Source: Gemmatimonadaceae bacterium
GTDB taxonomy: Bacteria > Gemmatimonadota > Gemmatimonadetes > Gemmatimonadales > Gemmatimonadaceae
Direction: 5' to 3'
NCBI GenBank assembly: GCA_016720905.1
Contig: JADKJT010000035.1
Coordinates: 1-64,000, forward strand
DNA length: 64,000 bases
The position numbers and the translations under genes were made by a program. Below the pieces are notes generated by a model that saw only the letters and a program-made list of their open reading frames with translations, did no database searches and had not been told where the DNA came from. This document shows positions 26,282 through 35,653 of this stretch, in pieces (position 1 is the first letter of the stretch; every line of letters begins with the position of its first letter).

Positions 26282-28578
26282 CGACGCCAATGCCGTTGGT
26301 GTGGTGCGCGCCCATCTACGAGGCCACGGGGTACGCCGATGAAGCGCGCGGGATAGTGATCGCGCTCGAAGCGGCCGGAATTCCCGTGGTGCTTCGTCCG
26401 GTGGCGGAACGCCAGGTACCGGGCTTCCGCGAGCAGTTGCCTTCGGCGATGGCGAGCACACTGGACCGACAGGCGCAACGCAGCGCGACGCCGCCATTCC
26501 TCTTGGTCGAGCACTTTGTCGCTGATGGTTTTGTGCCCACCGACGCCGCCGCCGCCGTGGTCGGCCGCACGATGTTCGAGACCGATGCGCTGCCCGCCGC
26601 CTGGGTCGCCAGCTGCAACGCCCTCGATGCGCTGTGGGTCCCAAGCCAATTCAACGTCGAGAGCTTTCGACGGGCGGGCGTGCATGTCCCCATCGCTGTG
26701 GTGCCGGGCGGGATCGACAGCACCCAGTACACTCCTGACGGTCCGCAATATCCGGTTGCCGGAACGCGCGGCACCGTGTTTCTCTCGATCTTCGAGTGGC
26801 GCCGCCGGAAAGGTTGGGATGTGCTGTTGCGTGCCTGGGCCGACGCCTTCCAGCCAACCGACGACGTCAGCTTGGTGTTGCGCACCTATCTGCCGGGCTT
26901 CGGCGCCTCCGCTGAATCGGCGGCGTGGCTCGAGCACGCGGTGAATACGTTCCTGTTCGAATCGTGCGGGCGGCATCGCCACGACGTGGCGCCCATCGTG
27001 CTGGTTCCGGAGCTGGTGGCCGAACAGGACATGCCCGCGTTGTATCGCGCCGCGCACGCCTATGTCTCACCTACCCGTGGCGAGGGGTGGGGACGACCGC
27101 TGATGGAAGCGATGTCGACGGGCCTGCCGGTGATTGCCACGCGCTGGAGCGCGCATCTTGAGTACATGACCGACGAGAATAGTCTGCTGCTGGACATCGA
27201 CGGATTGGTGTCGGCGTCCGATCCGGATGCGCTGGTCTATCGGGACACCGCGTGGGCGGAACCGAGCGTGTCGCATCTCGTCAGGCTGTTGCGCGGTGTG
27301 CATGCGGATCGCCCGCGGGCCCGCGACATCGGACAACGGGCGCGCCACGACATGGTGTCACGATGGACGTGGGCGGGCGCGGCGTCGGTGGTACGCGAAC
27401 GTCTTCGTGAACTGCACGCACTGCATGCCACGGTCAACCGCGCGGACGCCCGAGTGGTTGATCGCCCGGGTGACCGAACGCGCATTGTGGTTGATGCGCC
27501 GGCCTTTTCATCAAACACCACTCCCCTCGAACTGACGGCGCTGCTTGCACCGCTGCATCGCGCGGCCGTCCAAAGTGTGGGACCCCTGCGCCTGAATGGC
27601 ACCGCAGCAGATGAACGTCCCTCCATTGCTTCGCCCCGGTATCCCCTTTGGCGTGATCGTGTCACGACAGGGACCGTGGGTGTTCGCGCGCGCGACATCG
27701 TACTGACCTGGTGCAGCGCAACGTCAGACAGCACCATGCGGGTGCCACCCGATGCTACCTGGGTTGTCTGCACGGGTGATGCGGTGTTCGATCACGTCCC
27801 GGAGTGGCTCGCACCACACCTGTTGTCGCGAGCCAACGACGTGTGGGTGCCGCATGCGGCGGCACACGCCGCCGTCCGCGAACTCGGCGTGCCCGAGTCG
27901 CGAGTCTTCCGAATTCCTGCCATGCGCGTGCTGGATGCGTCGCAGGTGGCGGCCTTTGACAGCGTTGCGGGAGTCAGGAAAGATGCGCGGCGGCGAGTCC
28001 TGTTGCCGGTGTCCGCGGTGGGCGATATCGCCATCGCCGAACAGGCCGTGCGCATGTGGCCTCGGGTCAGCGGCGGCGGTGCCGATCTGGCCATCCGGAT
28101 CGACCGCGCGTCAGAAGACGCCGTTCGTGAGTGGGGCGGAGAGATGGAGAAGCGCGCACGGACGATGCGGGGACTTGAACATGTGTCGGTGTGGAACGAG
28201 CGCTTCGCCGTGGCCAACGTTCCGTCACTGCTTCGACGCGCCGACGTCCTGTTGTCTCCGCACGGATCGACGCACTCGCTCACGTGGTGGCGTGTGGCGC
28301 GCGACCTGGGATGCGCGCTGATTGTGCCGGAGCACGCCGCTGTATCGGAATGGCCTGCGGCCGGTGTTTGGACCATACCGAGCGGACCGGGTGGCGCGAT
28401 GTCCGGCGCGGCGCTGGCGAGTGCATTGTCGGCGGCCTGCACAACCGACGCACTGACAGCGCACCGGACCGCCATGCGTACGGCAGCCGCAGCACTGGTC
28501 AGTGCCGATGACGTCGCCGCCATGCTGGTGACGAGACTGCTGACGCATGTCAGCGCGGCCGAGGGCGCCGCGTCATGA
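26278..28578 (+). CDS. Large two-part glycosyltransferase (GT4 plus degenerate second GT half)
   Basis: This 766-residue protein starts at the ATG overlapping the TPR gene (ATGA). Residues 1 to about 400 are a GT4-like domain with VFLSIFEWRRRKGWDVLLRAW and the E-x7-E block TRGEGWGRPLMEAMSTGLPVIA. Residues about 430 to 766 look like a second GT-B unit (RTRIVVDAPAFSSN, RRRVLLPVSAVGDIAIAEQAV, CALIVPEHAAVSEW) but lack a clear catalytic motif, so this half may bind acceptor or be inactive. It belongs to a three-gene overlapping run with the TPR-GT and GT2 genes. Confidence 0.75.
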   Translation: MTTPMPLVWCAPIYEATGYADEARGIVIALEAAGIPVVLRPVAERQVPGFREQLPSAMASTLDRQAQRSATPPFLLVEHFVADGFVPTDAAAAVVGRTMFETDALPAAWVASCNALDALWVPSQFNVESFRRAGVHVPIAVVPGGIDSTQYTPDGPQYPVAGTRGTVFLSIFEWRRRKGWDVLLRAWADAFQPTDDVSLVLRTYLPGFGASAESAAWLEHAVNTFLFESCGRHRHDVAPIVLVPELVAEQDMPALYRAAHAYVSPTRGEGWGRPLMEAMSTGLPVIATRWSAHLEYMTDENSLLLDIDGLVSASDPDALVYRDTAWAEPSVSHLVRLLRGVHADRPRARDIGQRARHDMVSRWTWAGAASVVRERLRELHALHATVNRADARVVDRPGDRTRIVVDAPAFSSNTTPLELTALLAPLHRAAVQSVGPLRLNGTAADERPSIASPRYPLWRDRVTTGTVGVRARDIVLTWCSATSDSTMRVPPDATWVVCTGDAVFDHVPEWLAPHLLSRANDVWVPHAAAHAAVRELGVPESRVFRIPAMRVLDASQVAAFDSVAGVRKDARRRVLLPVSAVGDIAIAEQAVRMWPRVSGGGADLAIRIDRASEDAVREWGGEMEKRARTMRGLEHVSVWNERFAVANVPSLLRRADVLLSPHGSTHSLTWWRVARDLGCALIVPEHAAVSEWPAAGVWTIPSGPGGAMSGAALASALSAACTTDALTAHRTAMRTAAAALVSADDVAAMLVTRLLTHVSAAEGAAS

Positions 28579-30467
28579 GTGAGTTGGCGACGAACGCGGC
28601 CACGCACCCCTGCCGACTCCGGCTCTTCGCCGACGACGGAATGCGCGGTGCGCCGTCCACACCGCCCAGGCTGTGGTTCGCGATTCTCACCTATAATGCG
28701 CTGGCCTACACCAAGCGGTGTCTGCTCAGCCTCGATCTGCATACCGATGAACCCTGGCACGCGGTCATCCTGGACAATGGCTCTACAGATGGAACGCGTC
28801 GCTGGTTGAACGCCCTCGATGACCCGCGAGTCACGGTGGAACTGGGCACCGAGAATCGCGGTGTGGCCGGAGGGCGCAATCGCCTTGTGCAACTCATCGA
28901 CACCCAGGTCCCCGACGATGGCTTCATCGTCTTCATCGACAATGATCTCGAATTCTTTCCGGGATGGTTGACGCCGTTTCGCGAGCTCTTCCAGCGGGTA
29001 CCGGAGGCCGGTATGGCGTCCGGCAGCGGATTCGAGATGGTGGTGCATGCCACGCATCGCGAGCTGTTGTCGCCGTTGGCATTCGTGCCGATGCTGGTGG
29101 ATGTCGCCTCGGGAGGGTTTGCCTGCTTCGTGCGACCGGCGGTGTTCCGCGCCATCGGCACCTACGACGAGCAGCTCAATCCGTTCTGGCACGAGGACGA
29201 CGACATCACGGTACGCACGCGCGCCGCCGGATGGGACGCCTATGCCGTTCCCACCACCGCCATCGTGCATCACGGACACAAGTCCGGGGCGGCAGTGCCC
29301 GCGATCGCGCATTTGGGTTCGCGCAGCAAGCAGGCCTATCTCGTCAGGAAGTGGCGTGCGTTGGGACTCGTGTTGCCCGATGGTCGACTGCACTATGGGC
29401 AGCCGTCCGATGAGGATGCGCTTGGCGTCGCCTTGGCGCGTCGTCTGCATCGCGCCTCGCCCGTTCGCCGCAGCGAGTACACCCGCGCGCGCGTCGATCT
29501 CGCGCAACTCGCACAAAGTCTGTTGCAGCACGGCACGCTCATGGCCCGGCAACGATTCGCGTCCGCACCGGCGCTGGCATTGTTGGCGGAACTCTCGACC
29601 GCCGAGCCGGAGCATCCCACGTGGCCGGCGCTGCACGCCGCACTGCAGTCGTTGCTCGACGCTCGGCGTCGGCAATCGCGGCTTCCGGTGCGTGAGACGG
29701 GATCACCCCGCCTCTGCAAGTTTGCCGACACCGCAGACTGGGCGGACGAGCAATGGTATGCGTCGGCCGTGCTATACGCCGATGATGGTCGAGGACGACT
29801 GCAATGGTATGACCGCACGGCCGCCGTGTGGGACGCGACGCAAGCCGCCGTGGCCCTTGAACGACTGGGGATCCTCGGGTCGGATGCTCGCGTGCTGATG
29901 ATCGGTGATTTGCGACGCGCCTGCGCGTGGAGTATCGCCGCCGAGGTACGGTCGATGATCGTCGCCGATCTGCTCGAGCAGTACGGGGCGGCGCCGGGAA
30001 CCGTGTGGCTGGACCATCCGGAACAATTTGCGTTGAATCCTGATGCGGCCGATCGGCTGCGTGCGGTGGCGGTTGACGCGCTCTACGCGGAGGTGCCCCC
30101 GCTGGAAGCGGACGCCGGCATCGTGCTCCCGTGGTCGGACGATATGTCAGTGGCTGATCTCGCGTCGTTGATAACGGTGATGCGCCGACATCTGCGTCTG
30201 CACGCGCTGATGTGCGTAACCATCCCGGTGCGCCTGGCCGGACCCCCCGATGCGCGTGTGCTCGACGGCGTCGCCCGCGTTCCGGCGTGGCTGGCTGCTC
30301 TGGGGCTCGAATTGATCGAGCCCGTCGATACGTCGCTCAGCGATGAGGGCCTGCTCGCCGCGACGGACAGCGAGTCACGCATGACGCGTACGCCGAACCT
30401 GCTGCTGGCCGATGGCCCACGCCTCGTCGGTCGACTATTCGTGGCCGCTCGCACCATCGTCCGATGA
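28575..30467 (+). CDS. Glycosyltransferase family 2 protein with a methyltransferase-like C-terminal region
   Basis: This is a 630-residue protein. The N-terminal GT2 domain has LWFAILTYNALAYTKRCLLSL and VILDNGSTDGTRRWL. The DxD is in FIDNDLEFFPGWL, and the acceptor-side motif is NPFWHEDDDITVRTRAAGWD. From about residue 390 there is a second alpha/beta region, ending with ADLASLITVMRRHLRLHALM, that resembles the SAM-methyltransferase-like modules common in glycosylation-island fusion proteins. It overlaps the GT4 gene by ATGA and the broken methyltransferase-like gene by 4 bp. Confidence 0.82.
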   Translation: MSELATNAATHPCRLRLFADDGMRGAPSTPPRLWFAILTYNALAYTKRCLLSLDLHTDEPWHAVILDNGSTDGTRRWLNALDDPRVTVELGTENRGVAGGRNRLVQLIDTQVPDDGFIVFIDNDLEFFPGWLTPFRELFQRVPEAGMASGSGFEMVVHATHRELLSPLAFVPMLVDVASGGFACFVRPAVFRAIGTYDEQLNPFWHEDDDITVRTRAAGWDAYAVPTTAIVHHGHKSGAAVPAIAHLGSRSKQAYLVRKWRALGLVLPDGRLHYGQPSDEDALGVALARRLHRASPVRRSEYTRARVDLAQLAQSLLQHGTLMARQRFASAPALALLAELSTAEPEHPTWPALHAALQSLLDARRRQSRLPVRETGSPRLCKFADTADWADEQWYASAVLYADDGRGRLQWYDRTAAVWDATQAAVALERLGILGSDARVLMIGDLRRACAWSIAAEVRSMIVADLLEQYGAAPGTVWLDHPEQFALNPDAADRLRAVAVDALYAEVPPLEADAGIVLPWSDDMSVADLASLITVMRRHLRLHALMCVTIPVRLAGPPDARVLDGVARVPAWLAALGLELIEPVDTSLSDEGLLAATDSESRMTRTPNLLLADGPRLVGRLFVAARTIVR

Positions 30468-31401
30468 ACGCGCCTCGCCAGCCCGTTCCAGCGCACGATG
30501 TGTTGCCACCGGCGATGTTCGATCGGATGGCGCAGGCGATCACGCCGGATCTGCTGATCCCGTATCGGGTGCCCGCGCGCGCGTTCCCGCTGGGAACGGA
30601 CGTCACCTTTCTGCATTCCGGGCGGATTACCGCGCGCGGGTACCCGACGGCTCAGGAGCTCCGCAAACGCCGGCCGGTGTGCAGCGATTGGCCGCGCGCC
30701 TCGATTCAATGCTGGAAGCCCGTATCGTTGACGCTCAGGAAGAGTGGCGCGACGTCACCAGCGCGGCCGAGTGGCGGGATGCGGTGATCGTCTGCAGCGA
30801 CACGCTGCAGCGGCTGGCCGACCCGGCACCAAGGCTGCAGGCACTCCAGCACGTACTTCGCCATGCACTGGTGGCTGTCGTCTCGGTGCCGCTGCGCGCG
30901 CTCGGCACCGACGCGGATGACCTCGGACCGCCTGCGTCGCCCGCTCACGCGCGGGAATGGACGTTTCCCGAGTTGCAGGCCTGCCTCGACGCCTACGGCA
31001 TGGAGCCGCTGTTTGGCGGCCTGCTGCCAAACGACTCCGATGGCCACGCCGGACCACCGATTGGTGTCATCATTGCCGCGGCACGAACGTCCTCCGCCAA
31101 TCCAGTCACCGCCACTCAGCGCAATCGGCTGATCGCGTCCACCACGCGTTGCGCCGCGCCAATGTCCCCATACGCGTCACGCGCTGACGAAGGCGCCCGC
31201 GCCTGTTCGACCGCGTGCACAATGCGATGCATATCGGCATCCGCGAGGACGTTCCATCCACTGGCTACCGTTTCCGTCCACTCGGTCTCGTGGCGCAACG
31301 TGACGCATGGGATGCCCAGCCAGTACGCTTCCTTCTGCAGGCCACCGGAATCGGTGACCGCGACCTTTGCGTGCTGCAGCGCCACCACCAGATCCAGATA
31401 G
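30464..31401 (+). pseudogene. Methyltransferase-like glycan gene broken by a frameshift
   Basis: From the ATG at 30464 the frame encodes LIPYRVPARAFPLGTDVTFLHSGRITARGYP and then turns into nonsense to a stop at 30787. From about 30670 a second frame continues with RLAARLDSMLEARIVDAQEEW, VIVCSDTLQRLADPAPRLQAL and GPPASPAHAREWTFPELQACL, a pattern I know from SAM-methyltransferase-like modules of glycosylation proteins (GPPxNPAHVREW). A missing base near 30665-30680 would join them. The second frame stays open to 31401, antisense to wecB; the real end is probably near 31115-31132. This is either a true pseudogene or a sequencing error. Confidence 0.7.
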
Positions 31402-32174
31402 CCCAGCGGTTCGACCACACGAACATGCGGAGGCACCGACACGCCGCGCGTCTCCAGCGTATGACGCGTTCGCGGATGCATGGGCCAGAGCACGCGTCGG
31501 CCAAGCGCACCGAATGCGGCAAGGATGGCATTCAGGCGCTCGGGATCATCGGTGTTGGCCGCACGGTGCACGGTCGCCAGGATATAGTCGCCGGAGGTAA
31601 TGCCCAGTGCGCTGAGGCGGTGCGGATGTTCGGCAACGCGAGCGAGCGTGTCACGCAGTGCATCCAGCATCACATCCCCGACCACCTCGACACCGGCGGT
31701 GATCCCTTCGCGCGCCAACTGGTCGCGTGCAGACGCACTGGGACAACAGCACAGCGTGCTCAAGCGGTCAGTGACAATGCGATTGATCTCTTCCGGCATG
31801 TCGCGCACAAAGCTGCGAAGCCCCGCCTCGACATGCACCAGCGGGATGCCCAGCTTGGCCGCCGCGAGGGCACCGGCCAGTGTGGAGTTCGTGTCGCCGT
31901 ACACCAGTACCGCGTCTGGTCGGTGCGCCATCAAGTCCTGTTCGATCGCCTCCAGCATCCGGCCGGTTTGCGCACCATGCGACGCCGAGCCCACGTGCAG
32001 GGTCACGTCGGGAGCCGGGATATCCAGCTCGTCGAAGAACACCGCCGACATCAGCGGGTCGTAGTGCTGTCCCGTGTGCAGCAGGCGTTCCGAATGCACT
32101 GCGCGCAGCACACGTGACACCGGCGCCGCCTTGATGAACTGTGGACGGGCACCCAGCACGGTGGTGATGTTCAT
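31116..32174 (-). CDS. wecB: UDP-N-acetylglucosamine 2-epimerase (non-hydrolysing)
   Basis: This 352-residue cytoplasmic enzyme interconverts UDP-GlcNAc and UDP-ManNAc for surface glycan. Family blocks are present in order: VLGARPQFIKAAPVSRVL, VYGDTNSTLAGALAA, LVHVEAGLRSF with PEEINRIVTD, ATVHRAANTDDPERL (usually HRxEN) and VTDSGGLQKEAYWLGIPCVTLR. The ATG at 32172-32174 overlaps the stop of the upstream GT gene (ATGA). Confidence 0.92.
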   Translation of the reverse strand: MNITTVLGARPQFIKAAPVSRVLRAVHSERLLHTGQHYDPLMSAVFFDELDIPAPDVTLHVGSASHGAQTGRMLEAIEQDLMAHRPDAVLVYGDTNSTLAGALAAAKLGIPLVHVEAGLRSFVRDMPEEINRIVTDRLSTLCCCPSASARDQLAREGITAGVEVVGDVMLDALRDTLARVAEHPHRLSALGITSGDYILATVHRAANTDDPERLNAILAAFGALGRRVLWPMHPRTRHTLETRGVSVPPHVRVVEPLGYLDLVVALQHAKVAVTDSGGLQKEAYWLGIPCVTLRHETEWTETVASGWNVLADADMHRIVHAVEQARAPSSARDAYGDIGAAQRVVDAISRLR

Positions 32175-33322
32175 GCGGAAACGTAGTCCCGATGCGGCGC
32201 CCCGCGAGCGGCACATTGTTGCAGGAAGTTCAGCAACAGCGGAATCTTGGCATCCCACGAGACGTGCGATTCGGCCCACTGCCGGATCTGTCGACGGCGG
32301 GCTTCGTGGCTCCAGCCAAGGGCGAGTGCGCGCAGTATTCGCGGGGAGATGGGGGAGTCGTCGGCCGGGAATTGCCGGAACCAGGGGAGCGCCGTCGTGA
32401 AGTCCGCGTCGCCGCCGGCCAGAATCATGGGGATCCCGCGCAGCACGTATTCCCGGTGCTTGAGCGCCGCGAGTTCCCGCAATCCCACCCGATGCGGTGC
32501 CAATGATCCGATGGCGACATGGGCACGCGCATACCACGGGCCCAATTCCGAGACGCGTACATGGCCGTGAAAGTGGATGCGATGCCCCATGCCGGCGTCA
32601 TTCACCAGCGCGCGAAGCGCCGCCACGGTTGGCCCGTCGCCAACAAGGTGCAGGTGCACATCGCGCACATCCGGCTCGGACACAAATCCGACCACCAGGC
32701 GGTCGATGCCATGCCACGGATAGAATGAGGCCACGCACAGCAGATCGACACGATCCTCGGCCAGTTGCGGGCTCATGAACGGTATGGTGCGCGGGTCTGC
32801 GCCATTCGGCATGACGTGACCCGGTAGCTGGCACCCCGGTGCCGCGCGCGCGGCTCGGGACAGTTCGTCGTCGAGGATCTCGCGGGTGACGCCTACCAAT
32901 CCGCTCGTCATCGGGAGAACGCGGTCCGCCCACGCCGCTTCTGCGGCCGCGGACTGCGGCGACGCTTCGTTGCGGAAAATGGTCTGCAACTCGAAGACCA
33001 CCGGCGGCGCGGCGCGCACGAAGTGCTGCACTTCGGCGTCGTAGATCGGGTAGCGCAGATAGACCACATCGGGGGCGAACGTTTGCGCTGCCTCCAGACA
33101 CTGGGCGAACGCCGTCGCGCGCCCTGGCAGGTCAAATCCGCCGCCGGGCACATCGATCACGCGATACGGTGCGTGACACGGCGCCGGCGCCGTCCGCGTG
33201 TCCGCCACAACCAGCGACTCCACCTCCGCGCCGTGGGCGCGCAGCGAAGTCACCTGCTCGGACAGCTTGCGGTGGACCCCGGCCTGATCGGTGCCGGCGA
33301 ACGCCAGATGGAGAATTCTCAC
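32171..33322 (-). CDS. Glycosyltransferase family 4 protein
   Basis: This 383-residue GT-B protein starts at a GTG (33320-33322) chosen because VRILHLAFAGTDQAGVHRKL is the natural first strand; the frame is open further upstream. It has an acceptor domain with VVYLRYPIYDAE and FELQTIF and a donor domain with DLLCVASFYPWHGIDRLVVGF and HLHLVGDGP. The usual E-x7-E block is replaced by GLRELAALKHREYVLRGIPMI, so it is a divergent member. It is coupled to wecB and follows the methyltransferase/GT gene by 58 bp. Confidence 0.8.
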   Translation of the reverse strand: MRILHLAFAGTDQAGVHRKLSEQVTSLRAHGAEVESLVVADTRTAPAPCHAPYRVIDVPGGGFDLPGRATAFAQCLEAAQTFAPDVVYLRYPIYDAEVQHFVRAAPPVVFELQTIFRNEASPQSAAAEAAWADRVLPMTSGLVGVTREILDDELSRAARAAPGCQLPGHVMPNGADPRTIPFMSPQLAEDRVDLLCVASFYPWHGIDRLVVGFVSEPDVRDVHLHLVGDGPTVAALRALVNDAGMGHRIHFHGHVRVSELGPWYARAHVAIGSLAPHRVGLRELAALKHREYVLRGIPMILAGGDADFTTALPWFRQFPADDSPISPRILRALALGWSHEARRRQIRQWAESHVSWDAKIPLLLNFLQQCAARGAPHRDYVSA

Positions 33323-33380
33323 GCGATAGGTTGCCCGTTCGCCGGTATGCGCTGGACGGAGCGCCGCGCGGGACGAGTGC

Positions 33381-35318
33381 TCACACGATGGCGTCGAGCG
33401 CGCGCACGAGTTCGTCAGCCGCATGCTGCCAGCTGTAGCGCTGTGCCGTGCGAATGCCGGAATCGTTGCGCGGCATGGCGCCCTGCTGTTTCCGCTCGTG
33501 CACGCCGCGCAGATGCGTCACCAACTGCTCGTGCTGCCGCGCGCCCCACGCGGCCCAGCGACCAGCCAGCGCCGTCCCGTTGCTGGTGGCCTGCTCGAAG
33601 CCGTCGATTGTGATCAGCCGAGCGTTGTCCCGATTCAGGAACTCCGTGTGCGCCGTGCAACTGGACGCGATGACGGGCTTCCCCATCGACAGCATTTCGA
33701 GTGCTTCCAGGTTCCATCCCTCGGCACGGGATGGAAAGACGCCACAGTCCGCACCCGCCATCAGCGCGGCCACATCGTGCAGGGTGGGCAGCTCATTGGT
33801 CAGGATCGTGATGCGCGCAGCCATTGGCGACTGCCGGAACGGCATCAACATCGCCTCCATATCGGCGCGACTGACAAACGGATTCCCGCAGGAGAGGACG
33901 AGGCGCACGGCGTCGCGCGGGGTGAACGCCGCTTCGAACGCCCGCAACAATTCCAGTTGGCCCTTTCGCGTCTCCAGCTTGCCAATCTGCATGAAGACCG
34001 TCTCGCTCCACGAGGTGGCGGGGCGTACCTCGGCATGAAAGACCGTACGGTCCACACCCAGCGGCACCACGTGAATCGGCCGATCGACGATGCCGTTGTC
34101 GAGGCAGACTTGTCGCGCCCATTCCGAACAGACCAGCAGCGCATCTTGCTGTCTCAGATGGTGCGCTTCGCTGGCGGTGAATTGATCGCGCTCGAAGATG
34201 GTATAGGCCACGTGCCGACCCCGACCGACGTGCATGGCGAGGTCGAACTGCTGCGACAGCCGCACACTCGGCACATCAGGACGAAACGCGCCCTGCAGCT
34301 GCAGCCCTTGCCCCATCTGGGGATTCTCGATCAGCGTGCGATCCACCGGGCCAAGCGGGAAGAATGCCACGGGCATGTCGCGCGCCTGCAGCGTGCGCAG
34401 CAGATGCGCGCCGACGACGCCGTAACCGGTTCGCGAGTATGGTGCGATCAGCGAGATGCCGTCCCGGGCCGCGACCCAGCGCTCGCTGACCATCAGCGGC
34501 TGGGTAACTGGCAACGTCGGAAAGATGAATTCCTCGCCGCTCACGTCTTCCACGATCGGGTCATCAGCCGTGTCGTGCATCACCGCCGTGTCCATCGCGG
34601 CGGCGGCCGCCGTGACGGCCTCCATCGCACCAGACTCCGGCGTGGGATGTTCCGTGAGCGCATTCGGGAGCGCGATGACCGGCGCTGACGGCGACCCGAC
34701 AACGGGCACAATGATCGCGGCACCTTCGTGTTCAACAACCTGACACGGCGTCATGCCGTTGTCGGCGAGGGCATCGGCGGCCGCCGTCCAGTCAGGCGAG
34801 TCGCTGGCATCAGAGACACAGATGGCCAGCACCCGCCCGGTTTCGATGAGCGGCTGCAGGGTTCGGCAAATCCACGGCACGTTGGCCGTGCTGACATGCA
34901 CGAACACGCGTCCCTCGGGCTCGAGTCGCGAATCCAGCGCGGCAATGAGCGCCGTGGCGTCGGTGACATCCACGGTCTCCAGCCAGCCGCCCGCGTCGGC
35001 CGCGACATCCTGCAGTCGTTGCAGCCGCTCGGCCGGCAGTCCGGCCACAAACACCGTCGGCATGCCTCCCGGCGCCGTGGTGGCGCTCAGCGCGACAAAT
35101 CCGAATCCAGGGCTCAGGTCCAGCAGCACGTCGCCGGTTTCAAGCTGCGCGTCCAGGAAAGCTCGAATCTCAGCCTCCACGCCGCCCTCCGCTTCCGCCG
35201 TCGCCGCTTCCGCCCATCCGGGCTCGTCGGCATTTCCTGGGACATGGAATCTCGGAACGCCGTCCACGACGACTTGCACGCTGGGGATGCTGCTGGCACT
35301 GAGTGTGTTGCCCGACAT
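33381..35318 (-). CDS. Bifunctional-looking protein: N-terminal methyltransferase-like region plus GT4 domain
   Basis: This is a 645-residue protein. Residues about 40 to 190 show a SAM-methyltransferase-like fold (GDVLLDLSPGFGFVALSA, then GRVFVHVSTANVPWICRTL), close to FkbM-like proteins. From about 285 a GT4 domain follows, with SRTGYGVVGAHLLRTL and FMQIGKLETRKGQLELLRAF. The retaining motif is FPSRAEGWNLEALEMLSMGKPVIAS. The start at 35318 gives MSGNTLSASSIPS; the frame is open upstream into an AT-rich region. It is divergent from the first asnB and heads the GT-wecB unit. Confidence 0.8.
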   Translation of the reverse strand: MSGNTLSASSIPSVQVVVDGVPRFHVPGNADEPGWAEAATAEAEGGVEAEIRAFLDAQLETGDVLLDLSPGFGFVALSATTAPGGMPTVFVAGLPAERLQRLQDVAADAGGWLETVDVTDATALIAALDSRLEPEGRVFVHVSTANVPWICRTLQPLIETGRVLAICVSDASDSPDWTAAADALADNGMTPCQVVEHEGAAIIVPVVGSPSAPVIALPNALTEHPTPESGAMEAVTAAAAAMDTAVMHDTADDPIVEDVSGEEFIFPTLPVTQPLMVSERWVAARDGISLIAPYSRTGYGVVGAHLLRTLQARDMPVAFFPLGPVDRTLIENPQMGQGLQLQGAFRPDVPSVRLSQQFDLAMHVGRGRHVAYTIFERDQFTASEAHHLRQQDALLVCSEWARQVCLDNGIVDRPIHVVPLGVDRTVFHAEVRPATSWSETVFMQIGKLETRKGQLELLRAFEAAFTPRDAVRLVLSCGNPFVSRADMEAMLMPFRQSPMAARITILTNELPTLHDVAALMAGADCGVFPSRAEGWNLEALEMLSMGKPVIASSCTAHTEFLNRDNARLITIDGFEQATSNGTALAGRWAAWGARQHEQLVTHLRGVHERKQQGAMPRNDSGIRTAQRYSWQHAADELVRALDAIV

Positions 35319-35472
35319 TGGATGAGCTCGGTAATCGTTGACGGAGTTGTGGCTGGTCTCACGTCTCCCATATTCACGATCCGTGCCATACCGTAAACTA
35401 TTTATTATCAACGTTTTACGTATTGCAAGACCATTTCGTCACGGCGCCGCCTGGTAGAAGCTGCAAACACGG

Positions 35473-35515
35473 CGGCATAATTTGCCGCGTTGATACGTAT
35501 CGGCGCAATTTGCCG
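35473..35515. promoter_or_regulatory. Two activator-site dyads upstream of the sigma-54 promoter
   Basis: CGGCATAATTTGCCG (35473-35487) and CGGCGCAATTTGCCG (35501-35515) share CGGC-N7-GCCG and the AATTTGCCG half. They lie about 75-117 bp upstream of the sigma-54 element, the usual distance for an NtrC-type enhancer. The same dyad recurs upstream of the other sigma-54 promoters in the window. Confidence 0.6.
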
Positions 35516-35589
35516 GATATTCTTGAATCCTCTCCGAATACACTAGACGTAAGTCATTAATTGGCAACATATTAAGCTGCTCGCACGCA

Positions 35590-35605
35590 TGGCACGCGTG
35601 TTGCT
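35590..35605 (+). promoter_or_regulatory. Sigma-54 promoter of the first asnB
   Basis: TGGCAC-GCGTG-TTGCT is a perfect match to the sigma-54 consensus TGGCAC-N5-TTGCW, with GG and GC 10 bp apart. It lies 48 bp before the asnB ATG. Confidence 0.85.
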
Positions 35606-35653
35606 ATTGGTGGCTATGGCCATGTAGCACTCACCGGCCGGAGGAATGCCCCG

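Larger units (their letters stand above)
35319..35653. other. AT-rich regulatory region between divergent glycan operons
   Basis: This 335-bp region is clearly lower in GC than its surroundings. It contains two 15-bp dyads (35473-35487 and 35501-35515), a GATACGTATC palindrome (35492-35501), a perfect-consensus sigma-54 promoter (35590-35605) and GGAGGA (35640-35645) before asnB. A weak sigma-70-like pair for the minus-strand gene may be present near 35370-35400 (TTTACG and AATATG, 17 bp apart). No gene is seen. Confidence 0.6.

Noticed and set aside
35316..35411. Longer start of the methyltransferase/GT4 gene at 35411.
   Set aside because: The extra 31 residues would lie in an AT-rich promoter region and have no similarity to the family; the ATG at 35318 is preferred.
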